The notes beneath the pieces are model-generated. The model was not told the DNA's origin. It did no database searches and saw only the letters and a program-made list of their open reading frames with translations. From contig JADLBD010000069.1 of NCBI GenBank assembly GCA_020847975.1, forward strand, positions 1 to 56,846: a stretch of DNA of 56,846 nucleotides, in the 5' to 3' direction. This stretch comes from Bryobacterales bacterium (GTDB lineage Bacteria; Acidobacteriota; Terriglobia; Bryobacterales; Bryobacteraceae). The position numbers and the translations under genes were made by a program. Shown here piece by piece: positions 26,343 through 35,879 of this stretch (positions are counted from its first letter, which is position 1; every line of letters begins with the position of its first letter).

Positions 26343-27131
26343 CTACTCGTCCTCATGGGACTCTTTCGGCCCCACTTTGATGTAATGCACAAGCGCGCTT
26401 AGAATCCCGCCGAAGAACACCACGTTGCCGAGCCACTTGAGCGGACCCTTCCAGAGAGACACCGTCCAGGGGATGGAGGGATCCTTCGGAAGACCGTAAG
26501 CATCCGGACGATCGGCATGTTTGAGCACGTAGATCACGTTCGTTCCGCCCACGCCGGGACCATCGTAGACGCCAGCCTCCGCGAAACCGTTCTTCCTCAG
26601 GTCTTCGGCGCGCCGTTGCGCCATGTAGTGGAGATCATCCCGGCTGCCGAAGGTCAGGCAGTTCGTGGGGCAGGACTTGATGCAGGCAGGTTCGAGTCCG
26701 GCTGCGACGCGGTCCGAACACAGCGAGCATTTGTAAACCTTCTTCGTCTTGGCGCTGAGGCGCGGCACGTCGAACGGGCAGCCCGTGATGCAGTAGCCGC
26801 ACCCGATACAGTTTTCCTGGCGGAAATCGACGATGCCGTTGTCCAACTGAACGATTGCTCCCGGGGCGGGGCAGGCCTTGATGCAGCCGGCATCGGCGCA
26901 GTGCATGCACTGGTATTTCGTCATCAGCCAGGTTTCTGTACCGTTGAATTCTGTCTCATGAAATTTGATGAGGTTCCAGAAATTCGGCGCCAAATCTGGC
27001 ATAGTCTGATAGGAATTACGGAACGTCCCGAGCGTAAATTCCTGGTCGTTCCATTCCTGGCAGGCCATCTCACAGGCTTTGCATCCGATGCACAGCGTGG
27101 TGTCGATCAGTTTGGCGACTTTGCGCATCAT
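26343..27131 (-). CDS. fdnH: Formate dehydrogenase iron-sulphur (beta) subunit
   Basis: A 262-residue electron-transfer subunit with four [4Fe-4S] cysteine groups: CIGCKACEMAC, CMHCADAGCIKACP, CIGCGYCITGCP and CSLCSDRVAAG...CIKSCP. A C-terminal transmembrane helix (WLGNVVFFGGILSALVHYI) anchors it in the membrane, as in E. coli FdnH. It passes electrons from the catalytic subunit to a membrane cytochrome b. Its ATG overlaps the stop of fdnG (ATGA). The third subunit (FdnI-type cytochrome b) is not downstream; the next gene is the unrelated SBBP gene. FdnH lacks its own signal and would ride with FdnG through the Tat system. Confidence 0.93.
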   Translation of the reverse strand: MMRKVAKLIDTTLCIGCKACEMACQEWNDQEFTLGTFRNSYQTMPDLAPNFWNLIKFHETEFNGTETWLMTKYQCMHCADAGCIKACPAPGAIVQLDNGIVDFRQENCIGCGYCITGCPFDVPRLSAKTKKVYKCSLCSDRVAAGLEPACIKSCPTNCLTFGSRDDLHYMAQRRAEDLRKNGFAEAGVYDGPGVGGTNVIYVLKHADRPDAYGLPKDPSIPWTVSLWKGPLKWLGNVVFFGGILSALVHYIKVGPKESHEDE

Positions 27132-30100
27132 GCCTTCTCCAGATTCACCAGGAAGCCTTTGTATTCCGGAGTCCCGGAATTCGGGTCGAAGGCCGAAGGG
27201 GTGAGGTTGTTGACCAGCGGTCCCTTGACGCGCCCGGCAAAGCCCCAGTGGATGGGAATGCCCACCTGGTAAACGGTCTTCCCGTCAACCTTGAGCGGAC
27301 GGATGCGGCGCGTGACCAGCGCCGGGCCTTCCACCGTTCCGCGCGCCGAGGAGACGCGAACGAGGTCGCCGCCCTGGATTCCCTTTTCCCGAGCCAGCGC
27401 CTCCGGCACCTCGACAAAGAAGTTGCTCTGCAGCTCGCTGCCCGAGGCGACGTGCTTGGTCCAGTAGTGGAAATGTTCCGTGAGACGAAAAGTCAGGGCC
27501 ACGTAGGGGTAATCCTTGGATACGCCAAGCTTGTCGAGCGCGCCGTGGAAGAGTCCGGCGGCGGGGTTGCTCGAGACCTCGCGGTGCAAGGGGTTCGCAA
27601 CCGGCGATTCCACCGGCTCGTAATGCTCGGGGAAGGGCCCCTCGACAAGGTCCTGCGAGAAGAGCTTGGCGACGCCTTCCGGCAGCATGATGAATGCGCC
27701 GTAGTCGGTGGGCTTGGCGTCTTTCTTGTAGTCCGGCACATCGCCGGTCCAGCGTTCGCCGTCCCAGCGGATGGGAGTGCGCAGCGGGTCCCATCCTTTT
27801 CCCTCCGCGTTCCCGGCGGCGCGGTTATAAAGAATACGCCGGTTGGCGGGCCAACTCCAGCTCCAATTCGAGTAGAGCCCGAGCCCGGTGGGATCCTCCT
27901 GGCCGCGGCGCGCCATCTGGTTGCCGGCCTCGGTCCAGGATCCGGAATAAAGCCAGTTGCCGCTGATGGTGCTCCCGTCGTCTTTCAACTCGGCAAAACC
28001 ATTCACCTGTTTGCCCGTCGTCAGGTCGCGGCCATTCACTTCGCGGGCCACCTCTTCGAGCGATGGTGAAAGCGGCGTGGCGTAATCCCACGTCATGTCG
28101 AGCAGCGGCTTGGGAGCCTTGCCGCCCTCCTGCTGGTAAAGTTCGCGCACCCGGAGGAAGATCCGGGCGATGATCTCTTGATCCGGTTTGGCGTCGCCCG
28201 GCGGAGGCACGGCGGCATACTTCCATTGGAGCCACCGCGAGGAGTTGACGAAGCAGCCGTCCTTTTCGGCAAAACATGCTGCGGGGAGAAGAAATGCTTC
28301 GGTCTGGATGTTTGCGGGGTCGACGAAATTCGGGTAGTACTTCGCGCCAAGCTTTTTCGCGTTCCAGAAGGCGGCGGTCTCCGTCTCGAAATTCTCCACC
28401 ACCACCATCCACTTCAACTTCGCCAGCGCATCGAGCATCTTCGGCGAATTGGGCCCGTTGGCCACCGGGTTCATCCCGAAGGAGATGAAACCTTCCATCT
28501 GGCCGTTGTACATCTGATCGAAGAAGTGGCCCCAACTGTAGTCGGCGCCTTCGGCGGCTTTGGGAATGTTGGCGTAACCGAAACCGTTTTCCCGGGTGGC
28601 GCTCTTGCCGTAGTACGCCTTCAGCAAACTCACCAGGAACTTCGAGGTGTTCGACCAGTAGTTCATCGCGTTCGGACGAAGCGGTTTCGGGGTGAACGCC
28701 TTGCCGTATTCCTCGAGCGTCTGGTGATTGGCGCCCGGCATCTTGAGATAGCCGGGAAGGTAGTTCCATGCCCCCATGTCCGTGGCGCCCTGGATATTCG
28801 AATGGCCCCGCTGCGCGTTAACGCCGCCGCCTGGCATCCCGACATTGCCGAGCAGCAACTGCATCATGGCCGCCGTGTGGATCAACTGAACCGAATGGCT
28901 GTGCTGCGTCCAGCCGAGGGCGTAGAGGATGGTCCCGGAGCGGTCCGGCTTGCCGGTCGAGCAGATCACCGCCGCCGCCCGCTCGAATTCCTCCGCCGTA
29001 CAGCCGCAGATGTTCGCCACCGCCTGCGAGGTGTAGCGGGAATAGTGCTTCTTCAGCAACTGGAACACGCAGCGCGGGTTCTCGAGAGTCGAGTCGACTT
29101 TGGCAAATCCGGACCCCTCCGTCTCATATTGCCAGGTGGACTTTTCGTAGCGCTTCTTCTCCGCGTCCCAGCCCGTGAAGTGGCCGTCCTCGAAGCCGAA
29201 GCCCTCTTTGACGAGGAACGGCGCGTTGGTGTGGAGCTTGACGTACTCCTCCTGGTAGAGCTTGTGCTCGAGCATGTAATGGATCAGGCCGCCGAGGAAA
29301 GCAATGTCGGTTCCCGAGCGCATGGGGACATAGAGGTCGGCCACGGCGGCGGTGCGGTTGAACCGCGGGTCCACCACGACGAGTTTCGCATTGCGATGAC
29401 GCCTGGCCTCCATGACGAAGCGGAAGCCGACGGGGTGGTTCTCAGCCGGGTTGCCGCCCATCACCAACACGACATCCGTATTAGCTACATCGGTCCAGCC
29501 ATTGGTCATCGCCCCTCGTCCGAATGTGGAGGCCAAACTGGCCACCGTGGGCCCGTGTCAAAGACGGGCCTGGTTTTCGTAGGCGATGATTCCCAGACCG
29601 TAGCGCATTTTGCCGAGCAGGTAGTTGATCTCGTTGGTGTCGGTGCACCCGCCGATCATCGCCACCGATGTAAGGCGGTTCACCACGCGGCCCTGTTCGT
29701 CTTTCTCCACGAATGTCCGGTCGCGCGTTTCCTTGATGCGGCGCGCGATCTTATCGACGGCTTCCTCCCAGGCGATGGGCTTCCACTCCGCCGCGCCCGG
29801 AGCCCGGTAGAGCGGGCGCGTCAGACGCTCGTCGTTGACGATGAATTCCTTGAGCGAGATCCCTTTCGAACACAGCGTGCCGCGGTTCACGGGGCTGTCC
29901 GGATCGCCTTCGACATGCACCACCGTGGGCCGCACGTTGCGCGCCTTGCTGCCCAGCGTGTGGATCACTACGCTACAGCCAACGGCGCAGTAGGGGCACA
30001 CGCTGTGTGTTTGCGTGGTGCGCGCGATCTTCAATTCCCGCGCGGCGGCAACGGCGGGTCGCAGATCGAACCCCAGCCCGGTGGCGGTCAGCGCGCCCGT

Positions 30101-30154
30101 TGTGCGCAGCGCGCTCGAACGGAAGAAGGTGCGTCGGGAGATGGAGTCGTTCAT
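27128..30154 (-). CDS. fdnG: Formate dehydrogenase catalytic subunit, selenocysteine-containing
   Basis: 1008 residues if the TGA at 29560-29558 is read as selenocysteine (residue 199). The Tat signal SRRTFFRSSALRTTGAL starts at the ATG at 30154, which has GAAG upstream; a GTG at 30166 is also in frame. An N-terminal [4Fe-4S] site (CPYCAVGC...LCSKG) is followed by YENQARL-U-HGPTVASLASTFGRGAM, the same context as Sec196 of E. coli FdnG. The molybdopterin domains run to the C-terminus. It oxidises formate to CO2 in the periplasm. It would appear as two open frames of 202 and 805 residues if the TGA were taken as stop. A bSECIS-like hairpin follows the TGA. Selenium genes (selA-D) are outside the window. 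Confidence 0.95.
29531..29543 (-). promoter_or_regulatory. bSECIS-like hairpin in fdnG
   Basis: On the minus strand GGCCA (29543-29539), loop GTT, TGGCC (29535-29531) form a perfect short stem beginning 14 bases after the TGA. The loop context A-GTT-T resembles the AGUCU loop of the E. coli fdnG element. Flanking GT and AC can extend the stem with a small bulge. Confidence 0.7.
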
Positions 30155-30320
30155 GGAAATCTTCACAAAGTTGTATCACATTCGGCCGTGAGTTGCCCCA
30201 GCAGCGCGCTGCGCGTGCGATAGCCGCGGACGATCTGCTATCTGTAGAATTTGAAGCCGGAGTGACCGCTTTACCTCCATTAGCCTTTGCTGTGAATGGC
30301 CGCAATCGCGAGTAACCCGA

Positions 30321-31334
30321 ATGAAACGCACCACAATCCGGGACATTGCCGATTCCCTCGGCGTCTCCGTCATGACCGTGTCGCGGGCCATCCGCAATCA
30401 TCCGGAAATCAACGAAAAAACCAAAGCCAGAATTCTCGCCCGCGCCGCCGAGTTGAACTACAGCCCCAATCCCTGGGCCCGCAGTCTGGTCACCAATCGC
30501 AGCAACGTCATCGGACTCGTCATTCCCGACATCGCGCACGCTTTCTTCTCGGAAATCACCAGCGGTGTGCAGGAAATCGCCGCCGCCGGCGGTTACAACG
30601 TCTTCCTCTGCAAGTCCGACCGTGATCCACGCATCGAGCGCGCCCAGATCGAGAGTCTGCTCGATACCCGGGTTCACGGGCTTATCATTGCCCCCCAACA
30701 GCCGGAGTCGTCCCCCCAATTCCTCCAGGAACTGCTGAGACACAAGGTGAAGTTCGTGCTCATCGACAGGGACTTCCCCAGAGTCAAGTGTTTCAGCCTC
30801 ACCGCCGGCGATGAGGAAGTCGGACGGCTGGCGGCAAGCCATCTGATCGGACTGGGCCACCGCCGCATCGCTCACGTCCGCGGCGCCAAGACCAGTTCCG
30901 CCCGGCGCCGGATGGCCGGATTCCTCGAGGTGATCCGCGCAAGCGGTCTCGAATGCCGGGCGGAGTGGATCGTCGAAGGGAAATTCAGCTTTGACGCCAG
31001 TCGCGAGGTTGTCAGCGCTCTGTTTCGACGGTCCTCGCGGCCCACGGCGATTTTCGCCGCCAGTGATCTTACCGCCTTCGGCGCCGTCGCCGCACTGCGC
31101 GACGCGGGTCTGACTGTCCCCGGTGATGTCTCGGTAGTGGGCGCGGGGAACATCGAAGGCAACCAGCACCCTGACCCGTTCCTCACCACCATCGAGTGGG
31201 ACAGCCGGGAGATGGGCCGCGAGGCGGCCCGCGTTCTGCTCGGCATGGGCGGACCCGGCGAGCGCCCTCCGGCGCGGATCGAATTCCCGCCCCGCCTTGT
31301 TTCACGCCGGTCGGCGCGCGCGCTCGGGGGCTAG
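30321..31334 (+). CDS. LacI-family transcriptional repressor
   Basis: A 337-residue protein. The N-terminal helix-turn-helix (TTIRDIADSLGVSVMTVSRA) and hinge helix (NPWARSLVTNRSNVIGLVIPD) are typical. The periplasmic-binding-protein-like ligand domain runs to about residue 335, with AIFAASDLTAFGAVAALRDAG and VVGAGNIEGNQHPDPFLTTIEWD. It probably senses a sugar or sugar derivative. It sits directly before the TonB receptor gene on the same strand. A 20-bp near-palindrome with a central CG in that gene's promoter (31387-31406) is its likely operator. It is divergent from fdnG, with 166 bases between the starts; that gap holds a GCAGCGCGCTGC palindrome (30201-30212) of unknown role. Confidence 0.92.
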   Translation: MKRTTIRDIADSLGVSVMTVSRAIRNHPEINEKTKARILARAAELNYSPNPWARSLVTNRSNVIGLVIPDIAHAFFSEITSGVQEIAAAGGYNVFLCKSDRDPRIERAQIESLLDTRVHGLIIAPQQPESSPQFLQELLRHKVKFVLIDRDFPRVKCFSLTAGDEEVGRLAASHLIGLGHRRIAHVRGAKTSSARRRMAGFLEVIRASGLECRAEWIVEGKFSFDASREVVSALFRRSSRPTAIFAASDLTAFGAVAALRDAGLTVPGDVSVVGAGNIEGNQHPDPFLTTIEWDSREMGREAARVLLGMGGPGERPPARIEFPPRLVSRRSARALGG

Positions 31335-31369
31335 GAAAGCATCCTCGGGAAATTATCGGGAAATTTTTC

Positions 31370-31398
31370 TTGACAGAATGCGCAGGTTTCGTTACCGT
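31370..31398 (+). promoter_or_regulatory. Sigma-70 promoter of the TonB receptor gene
   Basis: TTGACA (31370-31375), a perfect -35, and TACCGT (31393-31398) are 17 bases apart. The -10 lies inside the LacI-type palindrome. A strong ribosome site (AGAGGAGG) precedes the ATG at 31447. Confidence 0.6.
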
Positions 31399-31406
31399 TA
31401 ACGAAA
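31387..31406. promoter_or_regulatory. LacI-type operator
   Basis: TTTCGTTACCGTTAACGAAA is a 20-bp palindrome with one mismatch pair and a central CG, the usual shape of LacI/GalR-family sites. It covers the -10 box of the TonB receptor promoter, so binding would block transcription. The LacI gene ends 52 bases upstream. Confidence 0.65.
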
Positions 31407-31446
31407 TGCGGGGCCCGCATCCATGTTCCCGCCCAGAGGAGGATCC

Positions 31447-34400
31447 ATGACCCGCGTCTTGCTCCGCCTGTCGATGCTTTCCGGTATCCTGGCATTCACA
31501 CCAAACCTCTACCCCCAGTTCGGCACCGGTGAGATCTCCGGCCTCGTCACAGACCAGACCGGCGCCGCCATCTCGCAGGCCGCGGTCAAGATCCTCAATG
31601 AGGCGAACGGCCAGTCCAAATCTCTCACCACTGACGATCAGGGCCGCTACACCGCGCTCGACTTGCTGGTCGGCAATTATACCGTCGAAGTCAGCGCGAC
31701 GGGCTTTCGAACCTATCAGCGCGCTGGCATCGCGCTGGTGAGCGGAAGTCACCTTGCGGTCAACGTCAGTCTGCAACTCGGCGCGGTCAACGAAACGGTC
31801 GAAGTCTCCGGAGCCGGCGCTCAGGTGGAAACTCTCTCTGCGCAGGTAGGCCGCGTCGTGGAGGGCAGGATGTTGCAGGACATCCCCCTCAACGGCCGCA
31901 ACATCACCAGCATCATGCTGGTCAAACCGGGCATCACTTCCACCAACGCCGCCAACGCTTTCCGGCCCACCAGCGACGCGCGCAGCTACTACATCAATGG
32001 ATCCCGGGCGGAAAACACCAACCTCACCCTCGATGGGGTCTCCATGCTCAACGGCCGGAACAACCTCAAGGGTGTGTCCATTGTCAGCGTCGACGCGGTT
32101 GCCGAAGCGAACATCGTCACCAGCACCTATCCGGCCGAATACCCTCGCGCCGGCGGCGGGCAGGTGCAGTTTGTCACCAAGAGCGGCACGAAGCAATACC
32201 ACGGCACGGTGTACGACTACGTCCGCAACGACGCCTTCGATGCGCGGAGCTTTCTCACTGCCTCCAAACAGAAACTACGCTTCAACCAGTACGGGTTCTC
32301 CCTGGGTGGACCGGTCACCATCCCCAAGGTCTTCAACAAAGACCGCGAGCGGCTCTTCTTCTTCGCCAACACAGAGTTCATCACCAGGCGCGGCCAGAAC
32401 ATCGACCTGACCTTCGTCCCCACCCCGGCCGAGCGCGCCGGCGACTTCAATGGCTCGCGTCTGTATGCCTGTCCGAAGGACGGCCCCAACGGTCTTCCAT
32501 TCCCTAACTGCACATTGCCCGCCGGCCTCCTCAGCCCGAACGGCCGCGGACTCCTCAACCTATATCCGCTTCCCAACGTTACCGGCCAGCCGTCGTTCAA
32601 CTTCCGGCAAGTCTCGCCGTCGTTGCAGGACGTTCGCACCAGCACCTTCCGGGTGGATTACCTGCTCGGCAGGACGCGCATCTTCTGGCGCGGCCTCGAC
32701 ACGGTCGATCACGGCTACGGCAATCGCCCCACCAACTTCCCCTCCGCGCCCATCGACAACGAAACCATTGGCCGGTCCACCGCGCTGAACGTCACCAGCA
32801 CGCTCAGTGCGACAAAACTCAACTCCTTCCGCTTCGGCGCCGCGGCGCGTACCGACACGAGCCTCGTCCAACCGTTTTCCGGCTCCTTCCAGGATTATTC
32901 CCGCGCCAAACTGGGCATTAACTTCCCCTACCTTTTCGGCAACGACAAGGAGTTGGCCGACAAGATCCCCACCGTCATCGTCTCCGGTTTGACCACCGTG
33001 GACGGCAGCCCCTACCCGGCCCGGTCCGGCATGCCCAACTGGCAGTTTCAGGACGACTTCAGTTGGATCCGCGGCGCCCATACCATCAAGTTCGGCGCAT
33101 ATTTCGAGTATGTCGGCCAGAACAATCTCGACCAGATCAACGTCAGCACAGCCCCCGGTTCAGGCAATAATCAGAACGGAACCTTCCGCTTCGCCGCCTC
33201 GCCCGGCAATACTTTCAGCACCAGGAATGCTCTGGCGGACATGCTCATCGGGCGGTTCGATTCCTATTCCGAAATCGGCCCGAAGTCGTACACGCTGGAG
33301 CGAATCTGGAGCCGTGAATTCTACATTCAGGACAGTTGGAAGGTGAATTCGAGGCTGTCGGTGGAATTCGGCCTGCGCTATGCCTACTGGACGCCCGCCT
33401 ATGCGCTGTGGGGCAACTTTGCGATGTTCTATCCGAAGTATTACGACCCGGCCAAAGCCGTGCGCGTCGATCCTGCCACCGGCCAGGTGGTAGCCGGCAG
33501 CGGTGACCGGTACAACGGAATCGCGTTGCCCGGAACCGGGTTCCCCGATGTCGCCAAAGGGCGCGTTCGCTTCGCCGGCAACCCTGCCGCCGCCGCGCTC
33601 TTCCGCGGCTTGCCTGACAGCATTTCGACGTCCGACCAGAATATGTTTCAACCCCGCTTCGGCCTTTCGTGGGATCCCACCGGGCAGGGAAAGATGTCGG
33701 TCCGTCTTGGCGGCGGCGTCTTCAACAGCCGGTACTACTTCAATGACTCCACCCTGCTGGGCGGCAACCCGCCGCTCCAGGACCAGGTCGTGGTCACCAC
33801 CGGAAGCGTGGACAACCCCGGCGGCACATCCGTCGCCCCTCTGTTCCCGCTCGCCGTTACCATGCAGGACCCGCATATTCGCCAGTCGGTCACCTATGAT
33901 TTCAGCCTCACCTTGCAGCGGCAGCTTCCCGCGAATTTCCTGATGGAAGCCGGTTATGTCGGCAAACTGAGCCGGCATCTGCCGAGCTTTGTAAACATGA
34001 ACCAACTCGCCCCGGGAACCTTGCAGGCCAATCGCGGCGTGAACGCCGAAGCTCTGCGGTCTTACCAGGGCTATTCCTCCATCCTCTATGAAGGAAATCG
34101 CGCCGCGTCCAACTACAACGCCATGACGTTCAGTCTGGAACGCCGCTTCCATAAGGGACTGACCTTCCAGTCCGCCTATACTTTTTCCCGCTCCATTGAT
34201 AACGCCTCCGACAAGCGCGACGTCGCCATGATCTCGACGAATCTGCGCGCCGACCGCGGACTGTCCGCTTTCGACCGGCCGCATCTGCTCTCCATCAGCT
34301 ATGTCTATGAAGTGCCGTTCTTCCGCTCAGACCGGTTGCGCCTCCTGCGTCCGGCGCTGGCCGGATGGCAGGCCTCCGGGCTCGCTGTGTTTCAGAGCGG

Positions 34401-34803
34401 ACTGCCCACCAGCGTCTTCATCAACGGCGACACGGCCGGCGTTTCCGGCGGCGGCACGCAGCGGGCCAACGTCATCGGCAACGGCACGTTGTCAAAGTCG
34501 GAGCGCACGTTCAATCGCTATTTCAACACCGCCGCCTTCGCCGCCCCGGCCGCCGGCACATTCGGCAACAGCGGCCGCAACAACCTCCGCCGCCCCGGCA
34601 CGCGAAACTGGGATATGTCCATCTCGAAACGCTTCCGCTTTACCGAAAACAAATCGTTTGTGCTGCGCGGCGACTTCTTCAATATTCTCAATCACCTCTC
34701 CTACAACAGCATCCAGACTACGCTTGGCAACGCAGGCTTCGGCACGATCAATGGCGCCGATCCCGCCCGCGTCATTCAACTCGCCTTGCGGTTCGAATTC
34801 TAG
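31447..34803 (+). CDS. Oar-like TonB-dependent outer-membrane receptor with carboxypeptidase-regulatory domain
   Basis: About 1118 residues with a signal peptide (LLRLSMLSGILAFTPNLYPQ). A CarboxypepD_reg Ig-like domain (GEISGLVTDQTGAAISQAAV to about residue 115) precedes a plug domain (LNGRNITSIMLVKPGI, SYYINGSRAENTNLTLDGV, YPAEYPRAGGGQVQFVTKSG). The rest is a large beta-barrel ending in an aromatic residue (VIQLALRFEF-stop). It probably brings a carbohydrate or plant-polymer fragment through the outer membrane using TonB energy. Two Gfo/Idh genes and a PfpI gene follow closely, consistent with one locus under the LacI repressor. Transport substrate is not readable from sequence. Confidence 0.9.
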   Translation: MTRVLLRLSMLSGILAFTPNLYPQFGTGEISGLVTDQTGAAISQAAVKILNEANGQSKSLTTDDQGRYTALDLLVGNYTVEVSATGFRTYQRAGIALVSGSHLAVNVSLQLGAVNETVEVSGAGAQVETLSAQVGRVVEGRMLQDIPLNGRNITSIMLVKPGITSTNAANAFRPTSDARSYYINGSRAENTNLTLDGVSMLNGRNNLKGVSIVSVDAVAEANIVTSTYPAEYPRAGGGQVQFVTKSGTKQYHGTVYDYVRNDAFDARSFLTASKQKLRFNQYGFSLGGPVTIPKVFNKDRERLFFFANTEFITRRGQNIDLTFVPTPAERAGDFNGSRLYACPKDGPNGLPFPNCTLPAGLLSPNGRGLLNLYPLPNVTGQPSFNFRQVSPSLQDVRTSTFRVDYLLGRTRIFWRGLDTVDHGYGNRPTNFPSAPIDNETIGRSTALNVTSTLSATKLNSFRFGAAARTDTSLVQPFSGSFQDYSRAKLGINFPYLFGNDKELADKIPTVIVSGLTTVDGSPYPARSGMPNWQFQDDFSWIRGAHTIKFGAYFEYVGQNNLDQINVSTAPGSGNNQNGTFRFAASPGNTFSTRNALADMLIGRFDSYSEIGPKSYTLERIWSREFYIQDSWKVNSRLSVEFGLRYAYWTPAYALWGNFAMFYPKYYDPAKAVRVDPATGQVVAGSGDRYNGIALPGTGFPDVAKGRVRFAGNPAAAALFRGLPDSISTSDQNMFQPRFGLSWDPTGQGKMSVRLGGGVFNSRYYFNDSTLLGGNPPLQDQVVVTTGSVDNPGGTSVAPLFPLAVTMQDPHIRQSVTYDFSLTLQRQLPANFLMEAGYVGKLSRHLPSFVNMNQLAPGTLQANRGVNAEALRSYQGYSSILYEGNRAASNYNAMTFSLERRFHKGLTFQSAYTFSRSIDNASDKRDVAMISTNLRADRGLSAFDRPHLLSISYVYEVPFFRSDRLRLLRPALAGWQASGLAVFQSGLPTSVFINGDTAGVSGGGTQRANVIGNGTLSKSERTFNRYFNTAAFAAPAAGTFGNSGRNNLRRPGTRNWDMSISKRFRFTENKSFVLRGDFFNILNHLSYNSIQTTLGNAGFGTINGADPARVIQLALRFEF

Positions 34804-34813
34804 CGGCGCCGCC

Positions 34814-35863
34814 ATGAACCGCTCATTGCTCGATCGAAGAACATTTTGCGGCATCGCCGCGGCGGCGGTTCGCCCGCTCGAGGCGTCATCCGGGAAGATC
34901 CGTGCGGCGGTGCTGGGCACGGGACACGCGCACGCACTTGGAAAGATTCGCGCCCTGCGCAGCCTGCCGCAGTATGAACTCGCCGGCATCTGCCGTCCCG
35001 ATCCGGACGAACCGAACGAAGGAGAGGTGTTTCAGGGCGTCCGATGGCTGTCGCTCGACCAGGTTCTGGAGGACGCCTCCATTGAACTGGTCCTCGTCGA
35101 ATCGCGCGTCCAGCGCAACCTCCATTACGCCCAACTCTGCATCAGCGCCGGCAAGTTCGTCCATCTGGACAAGGCACCGGGTGAGGATCTGGCCGCGTTA
35201 CGGACGTTGCTCGCCGCCGCCGCTAAGCGCTCGCGTGTCGTGCAGATGGGATACCAGTGGCGCTACCACCCGGCTATGCGGGCCGCAATCGAAGCCGCCC
35301 GCAAGGGATGGCTCGGCCGCGTGTACGCCTTCCGCGCCTCCATCGACAAGCCCACCCCGCCGGCCGAGCGCCGCCAGCTCGCGTATTTCCGCGGCGGCAT
35401 GATGTTCGAACTGGGGTGCCATCTGATTGACCGAGCGGTAGACCTGCTCGGCAAACCACGAAAAGTGACCGGTATCCTTCGCCACGATTCTCCGGTCGGC
35501 GATGGTCTGGCCGATAACACCCTGGCCATCCTCGAATATGACCAGGCTATTGCCGAAATCTATGTCGCGGCGTTCCAGCCTCACGGCAGCAGCTATCGGT
35601 CCATCGAGATTCTGGGGACCAACGGAAAGGCGATCGTGCAGCCGTTCTCCCCGCTCCATCTGACGGTGGACCTCAAAGACGCAGCCGGCGTTTACCGCGC
35701 CGGCGTTCAAATCATCGAGCCCGTCGAATCACCAGGCCCGGTTTTCGGGCCGGATCTCCTCGAGATGGCGGCGATCATCCGCCAGGCCGCCCGCCCATCC
35801 TATTCTCCGGATCATGACCTGGCGGCGCAGGAGACGTTGCTCCGGGCGTGCGGAGTTCTGTAG
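34814..35863 (+). CDS. Gfo/Idh/MocA-family oxidoreductase, probably exported
   Basis: 349 residues from the ATG at 34814. The first residues LLDRRTFCGIAAAAV look like a twin-arginine signal. The NAD(P)-binding fold begins at KIRAAVLGTGHAHALGKIRA and the family EKP-like site reads VHLDKAPGED, a changed version with D-K-A-P. The C-terminal half holds LGCHLIDRAVDLLGKPRKV and the catalytic-region FELGCHLID. Family members oxidise sugars or sugar alcohols. It starts 10 bases after the receptor stop, so it belongs to the same transcript. The substrate is unknown. Confidence 0.83.
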   Translation: MNRSLLDRRTFCGIAAAAVRPLEASSGKIRAAVLGTGHAHALGKIRALRSLPQYELAGICRPDPDEPNEGEVFQGVRWLSLDQVLEDASIELVLVESRVQRNLHYAQLCISAGKFVHLDKAPGEDLAALRTLLAAAAKRSRVVQMGYQWRYHPAMRAAIEAARKGWLGRVYAFRASIDKPTPPAERRQLAYFRGGMMFELGCHLIDRAVDLLGKPRKVTGILRHDSPVGDGLADNTLAILEYDQAIAEIYVAAFQPHGSSYRSIEILGTNGKAIVQPFSPLHLTVDLKDAAGVYRAGVQIIEPVESPGPVFGPDLLEMAAIIRQAARPSYSPDHDLAAQETLLRACGVL

Positions 35864-35879
35864 GTCGAGGAATATTGAA

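Noticed and set aside
29558..30166. Short 202-residue formate dehydrogenase fragment as its own gene.
   Set aside because: It is the N-terminal part of the same selenoprotein; both parts are in one frame and match FdnG end to end.
28178..30223. 681-residue open frame on the plus strand.
   Set aside because: Antisense shadow of fdnG: no ribosome site and no recognisable domain, as expected from GC-rich codon bias.
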